NCBI RefSeq assembly: GCF_001510665.1 | Contig: NZ_LMTI01000002.1 | Coordinates: 156,328 to 220,327, forward strand | Length of the DNA: 64,000 nucleotides | Reading direction: 5' to 3' | Source: Bacillus sp. FJAT-27445 | GTDB lineage: Bacteria > Bacillota > Bacilli > Bacillales > Cytobacillaceae | Part shown: piece after piece, positions 50,353 to 60,855 of the stretch | Layout of the letters: each line of letters starts with the position of its first letter | How positions within the stretch are numbered: the stretch's first letter is position 1 | Notes under the pieces: model-generated | Told to the model about the DNA's origin: nothing | What the model saw: only the letters and a program-made list of their open reading frames with translations | The model's database searches: none | Made by a program: the position numbers and the translations under genes

Positions 50353-52144
50353 TTCCTGCCGCCTCCATTTCGCCAATCACATTCGCCAAAAATTCTTGGC
50401 AATTGCTTCTAATATGGATAAATTCCTTGAGTCCGGCTTCAAGCCATTCATTTTTTTCCTCAGGCTGCCCTGCAAGGTAAAAGAAAAACTCTGGGTTCCT
50501 CCGCTTCAATTCGGTTAAAATCCCAAGCCCCATTTCCCTGTATCGTTCATCCGTGGAGCAGAAGCAATAACGGGATAGACCTGTTTCGGCTATAAACGCT
50601 TCTGCATCCGCCACAGAGAGAACCATTCCGCTCCGAACCGCCATTATGCCGCCTGGAGTTAAAAAGCCTTCAACAAAATCCGCACGCGGCTTGCTCTCTT
50701 TCAGGCTGCCCAGGCAAATTAGGCCAATCGAAGCTTTTTGCCCCGATTTTTCAAGAGCGGCCGATTTCAACCGCAGTTCCTCAAAAGGGATCGAGAGCCT
50801 CGTATGAGGAATGCCAGTTACCGATCTCTGCCACTCCGGAATTACTTTTGCGGTCTCAGCAAGATTGGCATATACGTTTGTGCCGACGATGCTTTGCTTT
50901 CTCGCTTTCGCATCGGCCACCCTTTGATCAAGCGTTGTAGCAATTTCCTTTTCCAGCCATCCTGACTTAAGGACAGCTGGCATTCCTCCGAGTGCATCTA
51001 TTTTTCCAAAAAGCTCCCATCCCTTTTCCGCCAATTGCTCGGTTAGCTCTTCTATATACCAGGAACCGCCGGCTGGGTCGGCCACTTTATCCAAAAGAGC
51101 CTCTTCCTGGAGGATTAGCTGGATATTCCGAGCAATCCTTTCCGATATCGGGGTAGCTCCTCCAAGGGAATCGAACGGCTCCACTTGCACATATTGAACG
51201 CCGCCCAGCACCGCGGCAAACGCTTCATTTCCGGACCGCAACAGGTTTACATGCGGGTCAAATAGTGTTTTAGTAAAAGGGGACGTTTCGGCTGCGATTT
51301 CCATTCCCCGGACAAGTTCAACAGCACCATACAACTCTCCTATTTTGTCCCAGATGATACGCGCCGCACGAAGCTTGGCAATTTCCATAAAGAAATTGGA
51401 CCCAACAGCGAATTTAAATACCATTTTTGAAAAAATCGTACTAATGTCCATTCCCGCTTTTAATAACTGCTCAATATAGAAAACTCCGGCGGCAGCGGAA
51501 ACAGCCAGCTCCTGGACGGCATTGGCTCCTCCGTTGTGGTAGACGCCTGTATCGATTAGGACTATCCTGAGATTCGGATGCTTATTGGCTGTTTGGGCAA
51601 TGGTTTTGCTCCACTCCTCAAAGCTGGCAGGTGCACTACTATTTTTTTTTGCAGTTAAAGACAGGGGATCATATCCGATATAGCCTGTGATGTCGCCCGC
51701 TTCAATCGCACCTTCAAGTGCCGAAATAAAGGCATTCTGGCTGCTTCCCGCATCAACCGCAAATGGCCTGCCAGCCGAAAATGGTGCAGCCGCAATAGCA
51801 GCTTCTTTTTCAAGGCCAGGCTTTAAGCCGAATGAAATGGCTGTCTGGCCTTTTGAAAAGGCATCTGAAAGCTTTTTTGTTAATTCATCCGGAGATTCCC
51901 AGAAAACCTTTTGGGCAATATTCCATTTCCTTGCCCGGTAACCGAGTGGATTGATACCGCGTCGGAAATCCGGTTTGCCCGGAAAGCCGGCACTTTTTCT
52001 ATTTTCCAGGGTGTAAAGCGGTTTCAAAATAATTGATTCGTATGTACTATTTTTCAAGGTATCGATTGATTTTCCTTTTAGCGATTGTTCGGCTTTTTCT
52101 TTCCAATCTTCCATGGTTTTTTCAGGAAAGCGATATCCCATCAT
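50345..52144 (-). CDS. Methylmalonyl-CoA mutase, small (non-catalytic) subunit
   Basis: This 599-aa subunit shares the TIM-barrel part ([55 protein letters not shown]) with the large subunit. Its C-terminal cobalamin-like domain lacks the DxHxxG motif, so it should not bind B12 and forms an alpha-beta heterodimer. ATG 52144 (MMGYRFPEK) has GGGGA 8 nt upstream; a longer frame to 52210 would read through an inverted repeat. It heads the mutase-meaB operon. Confidence 0.92.
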   Translation of the reverse strand: MMGYRFPEKTMEDWKEKAEQSLKGKSIDTLKNSTYESIILKPLYTLENRKSAGFPGKPDFRRGINPLGYRARKWNIAQKVFWESPDELTKKLSDAFSKGQTAISFGLKPGLEKEAAIAAAPFSAGRPFAVDAGSSQNAFISALEGAIEAGDITGYIGYDPLSLTAKKNSSAPASFEEWSKTIAQTANKHPNLRIVLIDTGVYHNGGANAVQELAVSAAAGVFYIEQLLKAGMDISTIFSKMVFKFAVGSNFFMEIAKLRAARIIWDKIGELYGAVELVRGMEIAAETSPFTKTLFDPHVNLLRSGNEAFAAVLGGVQYVQVEPFDSLGGATPISERIARNIQLILQEEALLDKVADPAGGSWYIEELTEQLAEKGWELFGKIDALGGMPAVLKSGWLEKEIATTLDQRVADAKARKQSIVGTNVYANLAETAKVIPEWQRSVTGIPHTRLSIPFEELRLKSAALEKSGQKASIGLICLGSLKESKPRADFVEGFLTPGGIMAVRSGMVLSVADAEAFIAETGLSRYCFCSTDERYREMGLGILTELKRRNPEFFFYLAGQPEEKNEWLEAGLKEFIHIRSNCQEFLANVIGEMEAAGNE

Positions 52145-52165
52145 TTTGTCAATCCCCATACATGC

Positions 52166-52187
52166 CTGTCCCCACCTACGGAGACAG
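52166..52187. repeat. Short inverted repeat before the mutase operon
   Basis: CTGTC and GACAG flank CCCACCTACGGA. GGGGACAG-rich composition recalls Bacillus GGGACTGTC repeats. It lies between the mutase promoter and its start codon, so in the leader. Confidence 0.4.
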
Positions 52188-52233
52188 TCCCCCCTTTCGC
52201 TTCCGTTCAAAAATTCAAAAAAGTACTTCTTTA

Positions 52234-52262
52234 ATTGTAGTATAGCGGCTTAGTTGAAGCAA
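52234..52262 (-). promoter_or_regulatory. Sigma-A promoter of the mutase-meaB operon
   Basis: On the minus strand TTGCTT (52257-52262) is followed after 17 nt by TACAAT (52234-52239). Confidence 0.6.
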
Positions 52263-52295
52263 CGGAGAACAAATCCCTTCTTCTTTCCCCAGGTG

Positions 52296-52324
52296 AAAAA
52301 GCCCGCCTCCAACGGGAAGCGGGC
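52296..52324 (-). terminator. Terminator of the bkd operon
   Basis: On the minus strand GCCCGC and GCGGGC pair around a 12-nt loop, followed by TTTTT, 3' of bkdB. Confidence 0.8.
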
Positions 52325-52336
52325 CTTCATTTTCAA

Positions 52337-53653
52337 TTAATAAACAGAGGTATTCGATTTCGAAGTGTTTTCGATAATCTCCTTCACCCTCTGGAGGAAT
52401 CTGCCGCAAATGAGGCCGTCAAGGACGCGGTGGTCAAGCGACAAGCAGAGGTTCACCATATCACGGACAGCAATCATGCCGTTATTCATCACAACAGGGC
52501 GTTTTACAATCGACTCGACTTGGAGGATTGCCGCCTGAGGGTAATTAATGATGCCCATCGACTGTACGGAGCCAAATGAGCCTGTGTTGTTAACCGTAAA
52601 GGTTCCACCCTGCATTTCATCCATTGTCAATTTGCCATTGCGTGCTTTTCCAGCAAGCTCGGTAATTTCACGGGCTATGCCTTTGATCGTCTTTTCATCT
52701 GCATGCTTGATGACCGGAACGAACAATGCATTCTCGGTTGCAACCGCGATGGAAATATTGATGTCCTTTTTCTGGATAATCTTATCCCCAGCCCACATTG
52801 AATTAATTTCCGGGAATTCCTTCAGAGCCTGGGCAACTGCTTTTACAAAGAATGCAAAGAACGTAAGGTTGAAGCCTTCCTTCTGTTTGAAATCATCCTT
52901 GATCGAATTCCGGTATTCAACTAGTCCGGTGGCGTCCACCTCCACCATTGTCCAGGCATGCGGGGCTTCATGCTTGCTTCTAAGCATATTGGCCGCGATT
53001 GCTTTTCTCACGCCTGTCACCGGTATTTCGATATCTCCAGGCATGGCAGCAACATTTACCGGCGCAGCAGCGGCTGCTGCAGGCTTTGCTGGCTCGGAAT
53101 CCTGTTCCGCATTCCGCTGGCTGTTAACCGGTTCGCCTTTTTGTTCAGCCGCTGCAGGAATGTTTCCTGATTCGATTAGCTGCAAAAGATCCTTGCGGGT
53201 AATACGGCCGCCCGCTCCGGACCCTTTTACCTGTGCAAGGTCAATCCCGTGTTCCTGGGAAATTTTTAGGACCGCAGGTGAATAGCGCTGCCTATTTCCT
53301 TTTTCTACGCTTACTGTTTGGGATGCTGATACCGTCCCTTTTTCAGTATCCTTTTTCGCTCCGCTTTCGGATTTAGGAACCTCGTTGGAAACGGAGGTTG
53401 CTCCCTCAGCCCCGCCAGCGTCAATCGTGCAGATAATTTCTCCTACAGCGAGGGTGTCCCCCTCACCCGCAATCAATTCTTTGATTGTACCAGCAAAAGA
53501 CGACGGGATTTCTGCATTTACCTTATCTGTCATGACCTCTGCTAGCGGATCATACTTATTTACTTTGTCACCAGGGGATACAAGCCATTTGCTGATGGTG
53601 CCTTCTGTCACGCTTTCTCCCAACTGCGGCATTTTAATTTGTTCAACAGCCAA
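52337..53653 (-). CDS. bkdB: Branched-chain 2-oxo acid dehydrogenase E2 (dihydrolipoamide acyltransferase)
   Basis: This 438-aa E2 core has one lipoyl domain (lipoyl-Lys in EVMTDKVNAEIPSSF, about residue 44). An Ala/Pro/Gln-rich linker leads to a peripheral subunit-binding domain (SPAVLKISQEHGIDLAQVKG, GGRITRKDLL), and a catalytic domain follows with LSLDHRVLDG carrying the active His and Asp. It transfers branched acyl groups to CoA. It is the last gene of the bkd operon, 39 nt after bkdAB. Confidence 0.95.
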   Translation of the reverse strand: MAVEQIKMPQLGESVTEGTISKWLVSPGDKVNKYDPLAEVMTDKVNAEIPSSFAGTIKELIAGEGDTLAVGEIICTIDAGGAEGATSVSNEVPKSESGAKKDTEKGTVSASQTVSVEKGNRQRYSPAVLKISQEHGIDLAQVKGSGAGGRITRKDLLQLIESGNIPAAAEQKGEPVNSQRNAEQDSEPAKPAAAAAAPVNVAAMPGDIEIPVTGVRKAIAANMLRSKHEAPHAWTMVEVDATGLVEYRNSIKDDFKQKEGFNLTFFAFFVKAVAQALKEFPEINSMWAGDKIIQKKDINISIAVATENALFVPVIKHADEKTIKGIAREITELAGKARNGKLTMDEMQGGTFTVNNTGSFGSVQSMGIINYPQAAILQVESIVKRPVVMNNGMIAVRDMVNLCLSLDHRVLDGLICGRFLQRVKEIIENTSKSNTSVY

Positions 53654-53692
53654 GTGAGGTCACTCCTTCACACATATTCAGTCGCCCCGGCA

Positions 53693-54676
53693 TTAAAATG
53701 CCGCGAGCTCCCGCATAGCCTTTTCAACTTTCTCAGGATTCATCATGAAAAACTTCTCCATGGTAGGTGCATACGGCATCGCAGGCACATCTGGCCCAGC
53801 CAGCCTTTTGATTGGCGCATCAAGCTCAAATAGGCAGTGCTCGGCAATAATGGCCGCCACTTCGCTCATAATGCTTCCTTCCTTGTTGTCTTCAGTAACT
53901 AGAAGGACTTTACCTGTTTTGGACGCAGCCTCAATGATGGCCTCCTTATCAAGCGGATAAACGGTCCTCAAATCAAGGATATGGGCAGAGATGCCATCCT
54001 TGGCTAGCTTTTCCGCGGCCTGGAGGGCGAAATGGACACAAAGGCCATAGGTAATGACCGTGATGTCTTCCCCTTCCCTCTTTACATCAGCCTTGCCGAT
54101 TGGCAGTGTGTAATCATCCTCTGGAACCTCGCCTTTGATGAGGCGGTATGCCCGTTTGTGCTCAAAGAACAAAACAGGGTCCTCATCGCGGATTGCCGCC
54201 TTCAACAAACCTTTTACATCGTACGGTGTTGACGGCATGACAATTTTAAGGCCGGGTTGGTTCGCAAAAATAGCCTCAACCGACTGGGAATGGTACAAAG
54301 CGCCATGGACTCCTCCGCCATAAGGCGCGCGTATGACCATAGGGCAGCTCCAGTCATTATTGGAACGGTATCGGATCCTTGCAGCCTCCGAAATAATCTG
54401 GTTGACAGCCGGCATGATGAAATCGGCAAATTGCATCTCAGCAATCGGCCGCATCCCGTACATGGCAGCTCCGATCCCGACCCCCGCGATAGCGGATTCA
54501 GCTAGAGGGGTGTCAATGACCCGCTCCTCGCCAAACTTTTCATATAATCCGTGGGTGGCCTTAAAGACGCCGCCTTTTCGGCCCACATCCTCGCCCAGGA
54601 CAAATACCCTTGGATCCCTTTCCATCTCTTCACGTATCGCCATTGTGACTGCATCGATATAAGAAATCACCGCCAT
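53693..54676 (-). CDS. bkdAB: Branched-chain 2-oxo acid dehydrogenase E1 beta
   Basis: This 327-aa E1 beta subunit has the transketolase-like pyrimidine-binding domain (EDVGRKGGVFKATHGLYEKF, PLAESAIAGVGIGAAMYGMR, RSNNDWSCPMVIRAPYGGGV) and the C-terminal transketolase domain (HILDLRTVYPLDKEAI). Its ATG starts directly before the bkdAA stop region, so translation is coupled. It pairs with BkdAA to decarboxylate 2-oxo acids. Confidence 0.96.
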   Translation of the reverse strand: MAVISYIDAVTMAIREEMERDPRVFVLGEDVGRKGGVFKATHGLYEKFGEERVIDTPLAESAIAGVGIGAAMYGMRPIAEMQFADFIMPAVNQIISEAARIRYRSNNDWSCPMVIRAPYGGGVHGALYHSQSVEAIFANQPGLKIVMPSTPYDVKGLLKAAIRDEDPVLFFEHKRAYRLIKGEVPEDDYTLPIGKADVKREGEDITVITYGLCVHFALQAAEKLAKDGISAHILDLRTVYPLDKEAIIEAASKTGKVLLVTEDNKEGSIMSEVAAIIAEHCLFELDAPIKRLAGPDVPAMPYAPTMEKFFMMNPEKVEKAMRELAAF

Positions 54677-55684
54677 TTATGCATCCCCCTGACTTTCCGC
54701 ATAGACATATTTAAGCGCATCCTCCGGATTGGCATATGGCGCACTCTCGGCATAATCTGTCGCTTCATTTACTTGCTTCATAATCCGGTCGTTGATCTGT
54801 TTCTCCAGTTCATCATCCAAGACGCCAGTTTCCTTTAAATAGGCGCCAAACGTGATGATTGGGTCTTTGGTTTTTGCAGCTGCTACTTCATCCGGAGCCC
54901 GGTACACCCTATCATCGTCATCGGATGAGTGTGCGGTCAGACGATATGAAATAGTTTCTACGAGTGTCGGGCCTTCTCCGCGGCGTGCGCGTTCGGCCGC
55001 TTCTTTTACAACTTTATAGACTTCAAGTGGATCGTTTCCGTCAACGGTCACTCCCGGCATTCCGTAGCCAATTGCCCGATCGGACACGTTTTCGCAGGCT
55101 AGCTGCTTTTCTATTGGGACAGAAATGGCATACTTATTATTTTCACACATGAAAATAACGGGCAGTTTATGTACCCCGGCGAAGTTTGCTCCTTCGTGGA
55201 AGTCACCCTGGTTGGATGATCCTTCTCCAAAAGTTACAAAAGTCAAAAAGTCCTTTTTTTCCATCTTGCCGGCAAGGGCAATCCCAACGGCGTGCGGAAC
55301 CTGTGTTGTAACAGGAGATGAACCGGTCACGATCCGGTTCTTCTTTTGCCCAAAATGGCCCGGCATCTGGCGGCCACCTGAATTGGGGTCTTCCGCTTTC
55401 GCAAACCCTGAAAGCATCAGTTCCCTTGGGGTCATCCCAAATGTAAGGACGACACCCATGTCCCTGTAATAGGGAAGAACATAATCCTTTTCCTTATCAA
55501 GCGCAAATGCGGCTCCTACCTGGGCAGCCTCCTGCCCCTGGCATGAAATAACAAATGGTATTTTTCCTGAACGGTTCAAAAGCCACATCCGTTCATCAAG
55601 TCGCCGGGACATAAGCATCATTTCGTACATTTCCAATACTGTATCGTCACTCAAGCCCAATGCATGGTGGCGGTTTTCTGCCAT
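54677..55684 (-). CDS. bkdAA: Branched-chain 2-oxo acid dehydrogenase E1 alpha
   Basis: This 335-aa thiamine-diphosphate subunit has the cofactor motif FVTFGEGSSNQGDFHEGANF (GDG-type) and ENNKYAISVPIEKQL. The phosphorylation-loop-like SYRLTAHSSDDDDRVYR is also present. ATG 55684 (MAENRHHAL) is chosen because GGGAGGG is 9 nt upstream; the frame is open to 55933 but that part is translated MITE sequence. A MITE separates it from lpdV. Confidence 0.95.
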   Translation of the reverse strand: MAENRHHALGLSDDTVLEMYEMMLMSRRLDERMWLLNRSGKIPFVISCQGQEAAQVGAAFALDKEKDYVLPYYRDMGVVLTFGMTPRELMLSGFAKAEDPNSGGRQMPGHFGQKKNRIVTGSSPVTTQVPHAVGIALAGKMEKKDFLTFVTFGEGSSNQGDFHEGANFAGVHKLPVIFMCENNKYAISVPIEKQLACENVSDRAIGYGMPGVTVDGNDPLEVYKVVKEAAERARRGEGPTLVETISYRLTAHSSDDDDRVYRAPDEVAAAKTKDPIITFGAYLKETGVLDDELEKQINDRIMKQVNEATDYAESAPYANPEDALKYVYAESQGDA

Positions 55685-55736
55685 TAAACATAACCCTCCC
55701 AAATGTTCTTTTAAAAATGGTGCGAAGAATTTTTTA

Positions 55737-55948
55737 GGTTCTTCACCACAAAAAGTGGTTTTAGCAAATGTGTTGATTTCCGCTACGGGCACACGCTTTC
55801 CGCGGGGCGTCAGTGGAGCCTCCTCGGCGCAAGCGCCTGTGGGGTCTCCACCTTGCCGCTGCAACCCGCTGGAGTCGGTGCCCTCCGCTCCAATCAACAT
55901 AAAAGTTAGGCATATTAATCCATAAAGTAGCACTTATGGTGAAGAACC
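55737..55948 (-). mobile_element. MITE-like element, copy 2, in the bkd operon
   Basis: This 212-bp element starts GGTTCTTCACCA and ends TGGTGAAGAACC, a 12-bp perfect terminal inverted repeat. It is in opposite orientation to copy 1 (150-483) and lacks the nested repeat. Flanks ATTTTTTA (55729-55736) and ATTTTCCA (55949-55956) agree at 6 of 8 bases. It fills the gap between lpdV and bkdAA, and its GC-rich interior has strong self-complementarity. Confidence 0.75.
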
Positions 55949-55978
55949 ATTTTCCATTCCAACCTCAAATAAAAGCAT

Positions 55979-57400
55979 TTATGAATGAAGCGCCCTTCCA
56001 TCAACAGCCAGTGCGGCTTCCCCTATCGCCTCTGACAAGGATGGATGAGGATGGATTGTATGGGCGATTTCCCAAGGTGTCGCATCCAGAACCTTGGCAA
56101 GCCCCGCTTCGGAAATCATATCCGTTACATGCGGCCCAATCATATGGACGCCAAGCAGGTCATTTGTTTCTTCATCGGCAACAATTTTGACGAACCCATC
56201 CGATTGGCCGAAGACGAGTGCTTTTCCGATTGCCCTGAATGAAAATTTCCCTATCTTAACCTTATGGCCAAGTTCCTTTGCCTGTTCCTCGGTAAGACCA
56301 ACACTTGCTGCTTCTGGATGGCTGTATATGCATTTTGAAACGAGCGAATAATCAATCGGCTGCGGGTCTTTACCGGTAATATGCTCTACAGCGACAATCC
56401 CTTCATGTGAAGCGACATGGGCTAGCTGCAAGCCGCCAATGACATCCCCTACCGCATAGATATGGGATTCCTTCGTTTGGAAAAATTCATTCGTTTTAAT
56501 ATAGCCTTTTTCTATTTCGATTTCTGTATTCTCGAGTCCGATTCCTTCTATATTCGCCTGGCGTCCCACAGAGACAAGGATTTTATCAGCTTTGTATTCT
56601 TTCTCCGCGCCCTTGACCTCCGCGGATATCGCGATGCCTTCACCTTTTGAAAGAGTTTCAGGCAGAACCTTAGCGCCAGTAACAATCTTCACCCCGCGTT
56701 TTTTCATCAGGCGCTGCATTTCCTTCGAGACTTCATGGTCTTCAGTAGGGATAATGCGTGGAGCATACTCAAGGACAGTCACCTCAACCCCGAAATCGGA
56801 AAGCATCGAAGCCCACTCAATTCCGATAACCCCTCCGCCTACTATGATGATGGAAGATGGGAGTGAATCCAGCCTTAGCGCCTCGTCCGAAGAAAGAACA
56901 AGCTCTCCATCGATATCAAGCCCTGGCAAGGTACGTGGCCTTGAACCTGTAGCAACGATGATGTTTTTAGGGATAAGCATTTCATTTTCTGTGCCATCAT
57001 TCATTTCGACCGAAATCGTTCCCGGCATTGGCGAAAAGATGGATGGGCCAAGGATTCGTCCTAACCCCTCATAAACATCAATTTTCCCTTGCTTCATCAG
57101 GTGCTGCACACCTTTATGAAGCTGGGATACGATTGCTTCCTTCCGTTCCTGTACTTTGCCGAAATCGAAGGTCACGTCCGAAGCAAAAACCCCGAATTGC
57201 TCACTTTTTTTTGCTGTAGCATAAACCTCGGCGCTTCTGAGCAGGGCTTTGGATGGGATGCAGCCATTGTGGAGGCAAGTTCCCCCAAGCTTCCCCTTTT
57301 CAACAATTGCCGTTTTCAACCCTAATTGCGAAGCGCGGATTGCTGCCACATAGCCACCGGTGCCCCCGCCTAAAATGACCAAATCATATTCTTGAGCCAT
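55979..57400 (-). CDS. lpdV: Dihydrolipoamide dehydrogenase of the branched-chain complex (E3)
   Basis: This 473-aa FAD disulfide oxidoreductase has the N-terminal FAD loop LVILGGGTGGYVAAIRASQL, the redox disulfide GGTCLHNGCIPSKALLRS, the NAD loop IIIVGGGVIGIEWASML, AVGDVIGGLQLAHVA and the C-terminal His-Glu of HTIHPHPSLSEAIGEA. It reoxidises lipoyl groups on BkdB. GGGGG lies 8 nt upstream. It is 16 nt after buk. Confidence 0.96.
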   Translation of the reverse strand: MAQEYDLVILGGGTGGYVAAIRASQLGLKTAIVEKGKLGGTCLHNGCIPSKALLRSAEVYATAKKSEQFGVFASDVTFDFGKVQERKEAIVSQLHKGVQHLMKQGKIDVYEGLGRILGPSIFSPMPGTISVEMNDGTENEMLIPKNIIVATGSRPRTLPGLDIDGELVLSSDEALRLDSLPSSIIIVGGGVIGIEWASMLSDFGVEVTVLEYAPRIIPTEDHEVSKEMQRLMKKRGVKIVTGAKVLPETLSKGEGIAISAEVKGAEKEYKADKILVSVGRQANIEGIGLENTEIEIEKGYIKTNEFFQTKESHIYAVGDVIGGLQLAHVASHEGIVAVEHITGKDPQPIDYSLVSKCIYSHPEAASVGLTEEQAKELGHKVKIGKFSFRAIGKALVFGQSDGFVKIVADEETNDLLGVHMIGPHVTDMISEAGLAKVLDATPWEIAHTIHPHPSLSEAIGEAALAVDGRALHS

Positions 57401-57416
57401 TGGTTTTTGCCCCCTG

Positions 57417-58529
57417 TTAAGTAGTTGCTGTTTTCAAGTTCGATGAATTCGGGTAAACTTTGGCTTCCTCCTCGCCCCTTAAGACGCGCAGTGCGCCTTC
57501 AGCGAGGGCCTGAAGCTCATTTTCTCCCGGATGGACGATTACATCTGATATCCAATTGACACGTTCAGTAATTGAAGTTACGAACGATTTTCCATATGCG
57601 AGGCCGCCGGTCAGGATGATGGCATCAACCTTGCCGGCAAGAACTGCGCTGGCCGCTCCGATTTCCTTGGCAACCTGGTACGCCATCGCCTCATATACAA
57701 GCTTTGCCTTTTTATTGCCTTTTTCAATCATTTTCTCGACCTGGACAGCATCGTTCGTACCAAGATAGCCGACCAGCCCTCCTTGGCCTACAAGCTTTCT
57801 CATTACCTCATCCCGGTAATATTCACCTGAATAGCATAGGCTGACAAGGTCCCCCGCGGGTACTGTCCCCGCCCGTTCAGGACTGAATGGCCCATCACCA
57901 TGCAGGCCGTTATTCACATCGATAACCCTGCCGCCCTTATGGACGCCAACCGTTATTCCGCCACCCATATGGACAACAATCAAATTAAGTTCGTTATACC
58001 GTTTTCCTAAATCATTCGCTGCCCTTCTGGCGACTGCCTTCTGGTTAAGCGCATGGAAGATGCTCTTCCGTTCAACAAGCGAAAAGCCTGATATCCTGGC
58101 GATATCATCCAGTTCATCCACGACGACCGGGTCGACGATATAGGACGGGATATTTAATCCTGACGCTATTTCATAGGCGATGATGCCCCCAAGGTTGGAT
58201 GCATGCTGGCCGGAATAACCGGCCCTCAGGTCTTCAAGCATAGCATCATTAACCGTGTAGGTCCCGCCTTCAATCGGTCGGAGCAGGCCGCCGCGGCCGC
58301 AGACGGCACTAAGCTTTGATATATTGATTCCTTCATTATCAAGCGTTTCCAGGATCGTCTCTTTACGGAATGCGTATTGATCGATGATGCTCTCAAAGGA
58401 AGTGACTTTTTCAGAATCGTGGCGAATGGTCTTTTCCATTACCGACCGCTCATTGTCAAAGATGCCTATTTTCGTTGATGTAGAGCCCGGATTGATGACC
58501 AGGATCCGATAATCTTTGTTTTGCACCAT
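57417..58529 (-). CDS. buk: Butyrate/branched-chain fatty acid kinase
   Basis: This 370-aa ASKHA-fold acetokinase-family enzyme converts acyl phosphate plus ADP to acid plus ATP. It has [17 protein letters not shown] at the N-terminus, the family signature [20 protein letters not shown] at about 178-197, and [16 protein letters not shown] near the C-terminus. ATG 58529 (MVQNKDYR) has GGAGG 6 nt upstream. With Ptb it can make isobutyrate or isovalerate and ATP. Confidence 0.95.
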   Translation of the reverse strand: MVQNKDYRILVINPGSTSTKIGIFDNERSVMEKTIRHDSEKVTSFESIIDQYAFRKETILETLDNEGINISKLSAVCGRGGLLRPIEGGTYTVNDAMLEDLRAGYSGQHASNLGGIIAYEIASGLNIPSYIVDPVVVDELDDIARISGFSLVERKSIFHALNQKAVARRAANDLGKRYNELNLIVVHMGGGITVGVHKGGRVIDVNNGLHGDGPFSPERAGTVPAGDLVSLCYSGEYYRDEVMRKLVGQGGLVGYLGTNDAVQVEKMIEKGNKKAKLVYEAMAYQVAKEIGAASAVLAGKVDAIILTGGLAYGKSFVTSITERVNWISDVIVHPGENELQALAEGALRVLRGEEEAKVYPNSSNLKTATT

Positions 58530-58603
58530 TCGGGACCTCCAGAAAGCAGATAGTATAGCAGGTTTACCGGAAATATTGGTTTCTGGCTTTTTGGGCAAGG
58601 AAC

Positions 58604-58637
58604 AAGGCCGCTCATTAAGGTTTCATGAGTGCGGCCT
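58604..58637 (-). other. Intercistronic hairpin between bcd and buk
   Basis: GGCCGC with GCGGCC and flanking TCAT/ATGA can pair, but the minus-strand sequence that follows (TTGTTCC) is a poor T-run. It may stabilise or partly attenuate the message. Confidence 0.4.
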
Positions 58638-58648
58638 CGTTCCGCCAA

Positions 58649-59743
58649 TTAACGCCTGCTTAAGATATGGTGGCCGTTTTGAAGGAATTGGCTTCGGGAA
58701 TTGCGCATTCTTTCAATCCGCTCCTCCGCCATCCGGTCTGCGGCCTTGTAGGTAGGAATTCCATCGCGCTTTGCGATTTCAATGACTTTTTCGATGTTGG
58801 CATAAATCGTTTCAATTTTTTTCATAGCCCGTTCATGGTTATAGCCATAAAGTTCGTCCGCTACATTGATAACCCCGCCTGCATTAATGACATAATCCGG
58901 AGCATAAACAATGCCAAGTTCATGGATCATGTCCCCATGGCGTGTATCCTTCAGTTGGTTATTCGCTGATCCCGCAATTACCTTTGCCTTTAATTGTGGA
59001 ATTGTATCGTCATTAATGACAGCACCTAGCGCACATGGTGCGTAAATGTCACAGTCGACACTGTATATTTCATCAGGTTCAACCGCCTTTGCCCCAAACT
59101 CGTCAACCGCCCTTTGTACGGCCTCTTTATTAATATCCGTTACAATCAACCTGGCACCTTCTTCATAAAGGTGGCGGCAAAGATTATAGGCAACATTCCC
59201 CACTCCCTGGATGGCAACTGTTTTTCCTTCAAGGGAATCGGAGCCATAAGCTTCCTTGGCAGCAGCCTTCATTCCCCTGAATACTCCATAAGCCGTAGCC
59301 GGGGATGGATTTCCCGATGACCCGAATGCTGGGGAAATTCCGGTGACGTAGTCTGTTTCTTCATGGATAAGGTCCATATCGGCAACAGTCGTGCCGACAT
59401 CCTCCGCAGTTATGTAACGGCCATTCAAGCCTTGGATATATCTTCCGAACGCACGGAACAATTCCTCATTCTTATCTTTGCGCGGATCACCGATGATGAC
59501 AGTTTTTCCGCCGCCAAGGTTCAATCCGGCCGCCGCATTTTTATACGTCATTCCTCGGGCCAGGCGGAGAGCATCCTCAATTGCTGCTGCTTCTGATTCA
59601 TATGTCCACATCCTTGTTCCGCCAAGAGCCGGGCCTAGTGTCGTGTCATGGATGGCAATAATGGCTTTTAACCCGGATTGCTTGTCCTGGCAGAAAACCA
59701 CCTGTTCATAATCATACTGTTCCAAATATTTAAAGATTTCCAT
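58649..59743 (-). CDS. bcd: Leucine (branched-chain amino acid) dehydrogenase
   Basis: This 364-aa enzyme deaminates leucine, valine and isoleucine to 2-oxo acids with NAD. It shows the substrate/catalytic Lys region [39 protein letters not shown], and a Rossmann domain with [19 protein letters not shown] 59743 (MEIFKYLEQ) has GGAGG 8 nt upstream. It supplies the substrates of the Bkd complex. B. subtilis YqiT. Confidence 0.96.
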   Translation of the reverse strand: MEIFKYLEQYDYEQVVFCQDKQSGLKAIIAIHDTTLGPALGGTRMWTYESEAAAIEDALRLARGMTYKNAAAGLNLGGGKTVIIGDPRKDKNEELFRAFGRYIQGLNGRYITAEDVGTTVADMDLIHEETDYVTGISPAFGSSGNPSPATAYGVFRGMKAAAKEAYGSDSLEGKTVAIQGVGNVAYNLCRHLYEEGARLIVTDINKEAVQRAVDEFGAKAVEPDEIYSVDCDIYAPCALGAVINDDTIPQLKAKVIAGSANNQLKDTRHGDMIHELGIVYAPDYVINAGGVINVADELYGYNHERAMKKIETIYANIEKVIEIAKRDGIPTYKAADRMAEERIERMRNSRSQFLQNGHHILSRR

Positions 59744-59756
59744 TTTCATTTCCTCC

Positions 59757-60668
59757 CTAATCTTCAAAGTTTTTAGACACAGAGCATAGTGCCAATGCAA
59801 GTGAATAAAGTTTGCTTTCAGAAGAATCGGATCGTGATGTCAAGATAATGGGTGCACGTGCACCGCAGATGACTGCTCCGACCTTTGCTTTTGCAAAATA
59901 AACTAGTGATTTATACAAAATATTACCGGCCTCAACTGTTGGGACTAGCAGGATATCCGCTTTACCGGCTACATCGCCGGAAATTCCTTTATGTTCTGCA
60001 GAAAGCATGGATACCGCGTTGTCAAGGGCCAGCGGACCATCTATCAGACAGCCGCCAATTTGCCCCCGTTTATTCATGGCGGACAATGACGCTGCATCCA
60101 GTGTCGCCTGCATAGCTGGATTCACGGTTTCGACCGCGCACACAGGTGCTACTTTCGGATTATCAATCCCTATCGATTTTGCCAATGCAACTGCGTTTCT
60201 TATAATGCCGGCCTTTTGTTCCAAATCGGGTGCAATATTCATTGCCGCATCGGTAACAAGAATCAGCCTGTCATAGCCTTTAATTTCAAAGGCCGCCGTA
60301 TGTGATAGGATTTTTCCTGTGCGCAAGCCAAATTCCTTATTCAATACTGCTTTTAGTATAACTGAAGTTTGGACATTCCCCTTCATTAAAACATCCGCCC
60401 GCTCGCTGCTTACAGCTTTGACTGCCTCTTCGGCAGCATCTTGCGAAGATGGATTGTGAATGATGCTGATCGATTCATCCAACGAAACGCCATGTCGGCC
60501 AAGCATGGATTGAATCTGTTCCTGGTCGCCGAACAGAAGAAACCTCGCCAAGCCGCGTTTTAATGCAAGGGCAACCGCTTCAAGTACCTCGTGATCTCCA
60601 GCTGCAGCTACAGCGACTGTCTTCTTGCCATTTTCCGCTGCTTTGCCGATTAACTCCTCAAGAAACAT
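59757..60668 (-). CDS. ptb: Phosphate butyryltransferase
   Basis: This 303-aa phosphotransacetylase-family enzyme converts (iso)butyryl-CoA and phosphate to acyl phosphate and CoA. It shows [20 protein letters not shown] at about 140, [15 protein letters not shown] around 210 and a C-terminal [23 protein letters not shown] 60668 ([10 protein letters not shown]) matches B. subtilis YqiS; a TTG at 60677 in frame has a closer GGGGA and cannot be excluded. It is the first gene of the sigma-54-driven operon. Confidence 0.93.
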   Translation of the reverse strand: MFLEELIGKAAENGKKTVAVAAAGDHEVLEAVALALKRGLARFLLFGDQEQIQSMLGRHGVSLDESISIIHNPSSQDAAEEAVKAVSSERADVLMKGNVQTSVILKAVLNKEFGLRTGKILSHTAAFEIKGYDRLILVTDAAMNIAPDLEQKAGIIRNAVALAKSIGIDNPKVAPVCAVETVNPAMQATLDAASLSAMNKRGQIGGCLIDGPLALDNAVSMLSAEHKGISGDVAGKADILLVPTVEAGNILYKSLVYFAKAKVGAVICGARAPIILTSRSDSSESKLYSLALALCSVSKNFED

Positions 60669-60718
60669 TTTGTGCAATCATCCCCTTTGAGTGGGTATCT
60701 GATCCCCGCTAACTTAAT

Positions 60719-60736
60719 ATGCAAGTTATGTGCCAA
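60719..60736 (-). promoter_or_regulatory. Sigma-54 (SigL) promoter of the bkd operon
   Basis: On the minus strand TTGGCACATAACTTGCAT contains the -24 TGGCAC and the -12 TTGCAT with 5 nt between, a full match to the sigma-54 pattern. It lies about 50 bp before ptb. SigL with BkdR activates this operon in B. subtilis. Confidence 0.9.
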
Positions 60737-60855
60737 AATTGCAAATCCTTCTAACTGAGGAGCGTTCAGTCCCTCAACAACAACGATAGCGGGCTGAAAA
60801 AGTTTGCAAGAGAATTTTTATTTTAACTCATGCTACTTCTTTTTCATAGTTTTAT

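Noticed and set aside
50345-52144. Small mutase subunit as a decayed catalytic gene
   Set aside because: Loss of the cobalamin DxHxxG motif is normal for the non-catalytic subunit; the frame is intact and coupled to the large subunit.
55685-55933. N-terminal extension of bkdAA (open frame upstream of 55684)
   Set aside because: The extension is translated MITE sequence; a strong ribosome site and the family N-terminus place the start at 55684.
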